From DASVTU01 sp036387415 (lineage in GTDB: Bacteria > Acidobacteriota > Blastocatellia > Pyrinomonadales > Pyrinomonadaceae), in the NCBI GenBank assembly GCA_036387415.1, contig DASVTU010000027.1, forward strand, positions 1 through 64,000: 64,000 nt of DNA. The letters are read 5' to 3'. How positions within the stretch are numbered: the stretch's first letter is position 1; each line of letters starts with the position of its first letter. This document shows positions 60,000-64,000 of the stretch, piece after piece. The notes beneath the pieces were generated by a model. The model was not told the origin of the DNA. It saw only the letters and a program-made list of their open reading frames with translations, and ran no database searches. A program made the translations under genes and the position numbers.

Positions 60000-61175
60000 A
60001 TGCCGAAGAGTGCTGTGCCTATTAAAATCTTGCACATCATCAACGACCTCTCCGTAGGTGGAGCCGAGATGATGCTTTTCAAACTCTTATCCGGGGCAGA
60101 GGCGCGACGCTCCACGTCGGCGGTTATCTCGCTCGGCAGGCGTAGCAAACTCGATGCACGCATCGAGGCTCTTAACATCCCCGTCTTTAACATGGGCATG
60201 AAACCTGCGACGATACCGACGCCGCGACAGATGCAGCGTCTGCTCGCCACTGTGCGCCGACTCAAACCCGACCTCGTTCAAGGCTGGATGTATCATGGGA
60301 GCCTGGCGGCACAACTCTGTGAGTTTACTGTCGCGCGTCGTACGCCCGTCCTCTGGGCTATCCATAGCTGCAATAATGACCTGACGTTGGAAAAGCGTCT
60401 GACCTCCGCCATCATCAGATTGTGCGGTCGGCTGTCGGCGAGACCGTCGAAAATCATCTACGTGTCGGAGGCGAGCCGTCGTCAGCATGAGGCGATGGGC
60501 TATTGTCGGGAGAAATCACACATCATCACGAACGGCTTCGACACGGCGCAGTTTGCGCCGTCAGCGCAGGCGCGCGCCGCCGTCCGCGCCGAACTGGGCG
60601 TGCGCGACGACCAGTTTCTCATCGGACTCGTCGGTCGCTTCCACCCGATGAAAGACCACCTTAATTTCTTACGCGCCGCCTCATTGCTGTCGGAAGACAA
60701 CCACACGGCGCGGTTCCTCCTGGCAGGGAGGGAGGTGGACAGTGATAACCAGACGCTCGGTCGTTTGTTAGCGAGGTGGAATCTCGAAGGGCGCGTCCAT
60801 CTGCTCGGCGAGCGCGGCGACACACACAATCTCATCGCCGCTTTGGATGTTTGTTCTCTCTCGTCGTCGCACGGGGAAAGTTTCCCGCTGGTGGTCGGCG
60901 AGGCGATGGCCTGCGGCGTGCCCTGTGTGGTGACGGACGTTGGAGATGCCGCGAAACTCGTCGGCACTACTGGTCTCGTCGTGCCACCGCGTAATCCAAA
61001 GGCTCTCGCCCATGCTTGGCGGGAACTGATTCGCCTCGGCCCTAGCGGACGCGCGCAATTAGGTGAGGCGGCGAGAGAACGCGTCCGCGAGAACTTCTTG
61101 CTCGCGCCCGTCATCGCACAATATGAAACGCTCTGGGAGGAGAGCATCGCAGAAGCCAGCCGCTTGAGCCGTTGA
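60000..61175 (+). CDS. GT4 glycosyltransferase, last gene of the glycan locus
   Basis: A 391-residue GT-B enzyme. The acceptor loop is LHIINDLSVGGAEMMLFKLL and the donor site is SSSHGESFPLVVGEAMACGVP. The start MPKSAVPIKI is chosen over an ATG 78 bases earlier, which would add a Cys-rich stretch unlike the family. It is 141 bases from the previous gene, the largest gap within the locus, so it may have its own promoter or be a later addition. Confidence 0.87.
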   Translation: MPKSAVPIKILHIINDLSVGGAEMMLFKLLSGAEARRSTSAVISLGRRSKLDARIEALNIPVFNMGMKPATIPTPRQMQRLLATVRRLKPDLVQGWMYHGSLAAQLCEFTVARRTPVLWAIHSCNNDLTLEKRLTSAIIRLCGRLSARPSKIIYVSEASRRQHEAMGYCREKSHIITNGFDTAQFAPSAQARAAVRAELGVRDDQFLIGLVGRFHPMKDHLNFLRAASLLSEDNHTARFLLAGREVDSDNQTLGRLLARWNLEGRVHLLGERGDTHNLIAALDVCSLSSSHGESFPLVVGEAMACGVPCVVTDVGDAAKLVGTTGLVVPPRNPKALAHAWRELIRLGPSGRAQLGEAARERVRENFLLAPVIAQYETLWEESIAEASRLSR

Positions 61176-61318
61176 CTACACGAAGGAATTGAAGGTTCTG
61201 TTGCAGGAATAGCTTCTCGACTATCGTCCGCTCGCGAGCCAAATGTGGATAGAATCATCGGGCCCAGTGCATGGCAGTACCAACAGTTAACGTGATACCT
61301 CTGGCAGGGAATTAATTT

Positions 61319-61768
61319 ATGACATCGGCTATTCGTAAAAGATTAAAGCAATTGACCGCGACATCTGCGCTACTGCTGTTCTTCGTCTGTTCTGGGTGGT
61401 CGCAACAATCCGGTTCGTGCAAGTCTCGTCGGATTAGTTTAGAGCGCGGCGAATCGACGGTTGTGTTGCGCGGTAAGCTCGAACCATGTAAGCAACGCAT
61501 CTACAAACTACGCGCGCGGCAAGGTCAAAGAATGTCTGTAGTTTTGCTGCCGGACGAGAATGATGTCGTCTTTTGGGTGCGGGGCAGACCATCTCTCCGC
61601 GAGAGTGTTTCGCTAGTTCTTGATGGAATTCATAGAAACGGCGTGACTGATTGGTCAGGCGAGTTGCCATTTTCGGGCGAGTACGAAATTTATGTTTCTC
61701 GTCCGCCAGTGAGCGACCGACGAGAAAAGCGCGTACTACCATACAAGATAGAGTTACGCATTGAATAA
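61319..61768 (+). CDS. Small exported beta-sandwich protein
   Basis: A 149-residue precursor with a signal peptide ending near SGWSQQ. The mature protein has two Cys (GSCKSRRISL and LEPCKQRIY) and the strand order of the bacterial pre-peptidase C-terminal or PPC type (YKLRARQGQRMSVVLLPDEN, LPFSGEYEIYVSRPP). Such domains aid secreted enzymes, but here it stands alone. Function is unknown. The ~220 bases after it hold no supported feature. Confidence 0.6.
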   Translation: MTSAIRKRLKQLTATSALLLFFVCSGWSQQSGSCKSRRISLERGESTVVLRGKLEPCKQRIYKLRARQGQRMSVVLLPDENDVVFWVRGRPSLRESVSLVLDGIHRNGVTDWSGELPFSGEYEIYVSRPPVSDRREKRVLPYKIELRIE

Positions 61769-61985
61769 GCACTGTGGTCTTCGTGGATGGCACCTACGAG
61801 GGGAAGCCTTGTCTTGCTGCGGTAACGAAAGCTCAGATGATAGGTAGCAGGATGCAACTCGAACGGGTGAAGCTGCTACTACTTTCTAAATAGCACATAC
61901 ATGAACGAAGAACCCGCCAACGAAACTAGCCGATGGGGTTCCTCCGGTTGGTAGCTGTCATCAAGCCGAGCAACTAATCGCGGCA

Positions 61986-62639
61986 CTATACGTAAAGCCG
62001 GGGCACGCGCTTAGTTTTGCTGAACACCATTTTGACGTGCTCCTCCCATTGCATATCGCTGGAAAACTTTAACGAGCATCGCGGACATCCGCCCTGATGG
62101 CTCAGAATCGCCTCGGCGAGTGCGCTGCGCTGCTCCAAAGACACAGGACTGCCGCCGGGGTATTCAGCCGCGAATTGCTCGTCGCTCAACTCCAAAATAC
62201 TCAACAGCAGAGGCACGTAGAGAGCGTCAATCAGTCTCCCGATTTCCGGTTGGTCACACTCGGCGGCGGCGATTTTTGCTTCCTGTTCTTTAAGCTGTTC
62301 AACTACCTCTCCGCCATCGTGAGCCAGTATGTTTTCAAGCACTCTTTGGATTTCCGGCTGCTCGCTCCCATCAGTCGCAACCTCCGAAGCTTGCTCTTGT
62401 GGTTGTTCGACCGTTCGCGCGCCCGCGTCTGACGGCGACTCGCTTCTATGGCGACTGCCGCGCGTGTCGGGAGCCGCACACGTCATATAATCCCTATGGT
62501 GTCCGTTCTTTTCATCCGCGCCACTGTGTAGCTGCATGTGGTCAATCACGGTTTTGAATGCATCCTGCATCACCTTATCAGGTGCGCGTGAGTCTTCCGT
62601 CGTTTGTATGTTCTCCGGCTCGTTGAATAAGCGTCCCAT
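61986..62639 (-). CDS. Acidic protein with C-terminal zinc-finger-like motif
   Basis: A 217-residue acidic protein with GGGAG seven bases before the ATG. The first two thirds are disordered, rich in Glu, Gln and Ser. A helical part (IGRLIDALYVPLLLSILELS) follows. The end has CPRCSLKFSSDMQWEEHV, with the C-x2-C and a later His of a C2H2-like zinc finger, but only one His is clear. No signal peptide is seen. It lies downstream of a sigma-factor gene on the same strand, after a 380-base gap. Confidence 0.55.
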   Translation of the reverse strand: MGRLFNEPENIQTTEDSRAPDKVMQDAFKTVIDHMQLHSGADEKNGHHRDYMTCAAPDTRGSRHRSESPSDAGARTVEQPQEQASEVATDGSEQPEIQRVLENILAHDGGEVVEQLKEQEAKIAAAECDQPEIGRLIDALYVPLLLSILELSDEQFAAEYPGGSPVSLEQRSALAEAILSHQGGCPRCSLKFSSDMQWEEHVKMVFSKTKRVPRLYV

Positions 62640-63021
62640 AACAATCTCCCTTACATCCCCTCACAAGTTCTTCACAGACCGACAAGGAACAAACGCCCTG
62701 CCGAGAGGCGACGACAGTTTAACGCCCCGCAGACCGGACTGACGGAAGTCAAACCCGGCCTAACGAGGCGTGGAGTGAGGATGCGATTTGAGTTGCTTAC
62801 GCGCTGAGGATTCGACGCGTGAGGGAGCGTTCGCAAACGCGGAACCTTGCCGCCGCATCGCGACGGCAGAAGCTGTACGAGAAAACTCATTTCCGGTACT
62901 CCGCAAAAATGACATGTCACTCCCTCAGCTTTAGCAGTTAAAAAAGCGAAACGGACTTTTTCAGTCCTCACTTGTTCGCTCATCCGAGAATAAAATCTGC
63001 CCCGACGGGCAGTTTACGCTG
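62640..63021. other. Gap between the zinc-finger-like gene and the sigma factor
   Basis: About 380 bases on the 3' side of the sigma-factor gene. It should hold the promoter of the acidic protein gene. I see no supported reading frame, RNA gene or strong hairpin. Confidence 0.4.
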
Positions 63022-63597
63022 TCAATGATTTAGTCTGTGTCGCAGTTTTGCCAGGAACCTGTTTAACTCAATCTTAACCGTCTCTAAGGGGAGACCCAAA
63101 TGGTCGGCTATCTCTTGACGCTTCATGCCTTCACGCCACAAGGCAACCATTTGTCTCTGCAACGGCGTCGCGTCCGCCATAGACTTTACAAGTCTATCTT
63201 CCGCCTCTAGCAGTTCGGTGATAGCCCGTGTCGCCCGCTGGTCAACTATTAAATTTCTTAATTCGACATTTCGCTCGTCGTCCAAGCTCTGGACGTTTGA
63301 ACCCAGTCTGTTCTCTTCCTCTAACATGTCCGCGATCACATGTCGCGTCGTTTCCAGTGCATAGGCAATAAAACTTTCAATCTTTTTCGCATCGGGCTGT
63401 TGTAAATGTTTGTTGATGCGGGCGAACACTATTTGCACCACGTCTTCAGCCCGGTTTCCGATTTTGGAATAAGCGAAGTTATAAATAGTTTTCCAATACT
63501 TTACACCCTCTTGGTCAAGGTATTGACGAACTTCTTCTTTACGTCGCGCATCGTCCGTCTCAGGTCGATGATGGTAATTGTCAATCTTTGATGCCAT
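63022..63597 (-). CDS. Sigma-70 family (ECF-like) sigma factor
   Basis: A 191-residue protein. Region 2 has YWKTIYNFAYSKIGNRAEDVVQIVFARI; region 4 has TPLQRQMVALWREGMKRQEIADHLGLPLETVKIELNRF, a helix-turn-helix for the -35 element. AGGAGG lies five bases before the ATG (MASKIDN); an upstream GTG would add two residues. No anti-sigma gene is adjacent. It is divergent from a His/Glu-rich protein gene, which may be its target. Confidence 0.83.
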   Translation of the reverse strand: MASKIDNYHHRPETDDARRKEEVRQYLDQEGVKYWKTIYNFAYSKIGNRAEDVVQIVFARINKHLQQPDAKKIESFIAYALETTRHVIADMLEEENRLGSNVQSLDDERNVELRNLIVDQRATRAITELLEAEDRLVKSMADATPLQRQMVALWREGMKRQEIADHLGLPLETVKIELNRFLAKLRHRLNH

Positions 63598-63689
63598 GCC
63601 CACCTCCTGAAATGGCAGAGTGGCAGAAACAAACGCTAAAGGAACCGTCGGGGTGGGGGAAATTCGGCCTTCAATAGGGGAGACACGAT

Positions 63690-63719
63690 TTTATACCCTT
63701 TCAAAAAAAATCTCAGTAA
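63690..63719 (-). promoter_or_regulatory. Candidate promoter of the sigma-factor gene
   Basis: On the minus strand TTACTG, an 18-base spacer and TATAAA precede the sigma-factor start by ~95 bases. The -10 is good; the -35 is weak. Confidence 0.4.
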
Positions 63720-63736
63720 AAACTTTTTATAGTGCG

Positions 63737-63769
63737 GCGTCGATGAAAAATTTGTTCGACGCTTTTTTT
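63737..63769 (+). terminator. Terminator-like hairpin in the leader of the last gene
   Basis: gcgtcga (63737-63743) and tcgacgc (63756-63762) form a 7-bp stem with a 12-base loop, followed by seven T on the plus strand. It lies ~75 bases before the ATG of the final gene, with no gene upstream on this strand. It may be an attenuator or the end of a short RNA. Confidence 0.6.
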
Positions 63770-63844
63770 CGTGGGCGCGTTTCAAGCGTCTTCTCATGTG
63801 AAGGGTGAAGTCAGACTTTACAACTACAGGATGGAGGAACACTT

Positions 63845-64000
63845 ATGAGTAGCCAGCAGCACGCCCACGAATTCGACACTCACCGTAAGGCGAAGGTGGA
63901 AGACCAACACGCCAACAAGCACGTCGATGTGCCGAGCGTCGAGCACCGAAGCGAGGAACACGAAGAGGCACACAAGAATGAGCATCACGCACGCGGGCAT
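63845..64000 (+). CDS. His/Glu-rich protein, 5' part
   Basis: Only the first 52 codons lie in the window. GGAGG is placed eight bases before ATG. The protein opens MSSQQHAHEFDTHRKAKVED and remains rich in His, Glu and Lys (EHRSEEHEEAHKNEHHARG), with no signal peptide. Metal binding or disorder is possible. It is divergent from the sigma-factor gene and preceded by a terminator-like hairpin. The end of the gene and its function are unknown. Confidence 0.55.
   Translation, partial: MSSQQHAHEFDTHRKAKVEDQHANKHVDVPSVEHRSEEHEEAHKNEHHARGH

Noticed and set aside
1..64000. tRNA, rRNA, tmRNA or CRISPR features
   Set aside because: I looked for T-loop, cloverleaf-like and rRNA stretches and for spaced direct repeats and found none that I could support by eye.

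Overview
The window looks like a chromosomal stretch of a soil-type Gram-negative bacterium, most likely an acidobacterium of the Blastocatellia/Pyrinomonadales kind. This rests on protein content only: a fungalysin with a BACON-like module, an ECF sigma factor overlapping a DUF4384-bearing Ser/Thr kinase, an exported WD40-caspase protein, and a cyanophycin make-and-break set. No rRNA or tRNA was recognised, so the taxonomy is an inference. Most coding DNA is GC-rich with strong Shine-Dalgarno sites. The 48.4-48.8 kb interval is clearly more AT-rich.

Layout. 0-1.4 kb: the 3' part of a secreted M36 metallopeptidase gene. 1.5-6.5 kb: a tight three-gene operon encoding a large protein with a ~110-residue Lys/Glu-rich tail, a degenerate ATP-grasp homologue and an intact ATP-grasp ligase. 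7-8.3 kb: a small Ig-like protein, an isolated RNA polymerase omega subunit and an RRM protein. 9.3-13.6 kb: fatty-acid desaturase, aldo/keto reductase, fatty-acid hydroxylase and a radical SAM protein. 13.6-18.5 kb: a VirD4/TraG-like coupling ATPase with two membrane partners, divergent from a three-gene unit that encodes a CD38-like (ADP-ribosyl cyclase fold) NADase candidate. 18.8-24.1 kb: small exported proteins, one Tat-dependent and one lipoprotein.

24.2-33.2 kb: a minus-strand block of sigma factor, receptor-like kinase, exported DUF4384 protein and exported two-propeller caspase. 33.6-35.2 kb: a NucA-type secreted nuclease followed by a frameshifted NuiA-type inhibitor remnant. 35.7-41.3 kb: acyltransferase, Uup, an ATP-grasp protein and a BrkB-like membrane protein. 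41.9-46.6 kb: isoaspartyl peptidase, cyanophycin synthetase and cyanophycinase. 46.9-48.4 kb: a DNA-binding protein with hexapeptide repeats overlapping an ExeA/TniB-type AAA ATPase. 48.8-61.2 kb: a glycan locus with methyltransferase, GT-C enzyme, MurJ-like flippase, sulfotransferase, PIG-L-like protein and six glycosyltransferases, mostly coupled by 4-base overlaps. 61.3-64 kb: a small exported protein, a zinc-finger-like protein, a second sigma factor and the start of a His/Glu-rich protein.

The strongest candidates for undescribed biology are the Lys/Glu-tail plus paired ATP-grasp operon and the CD38-like NADase unit opposite the coupling ATPase. Next come the nuclease with its broken inhibitor and the sigma/kinase/DUF4384/caspase block.
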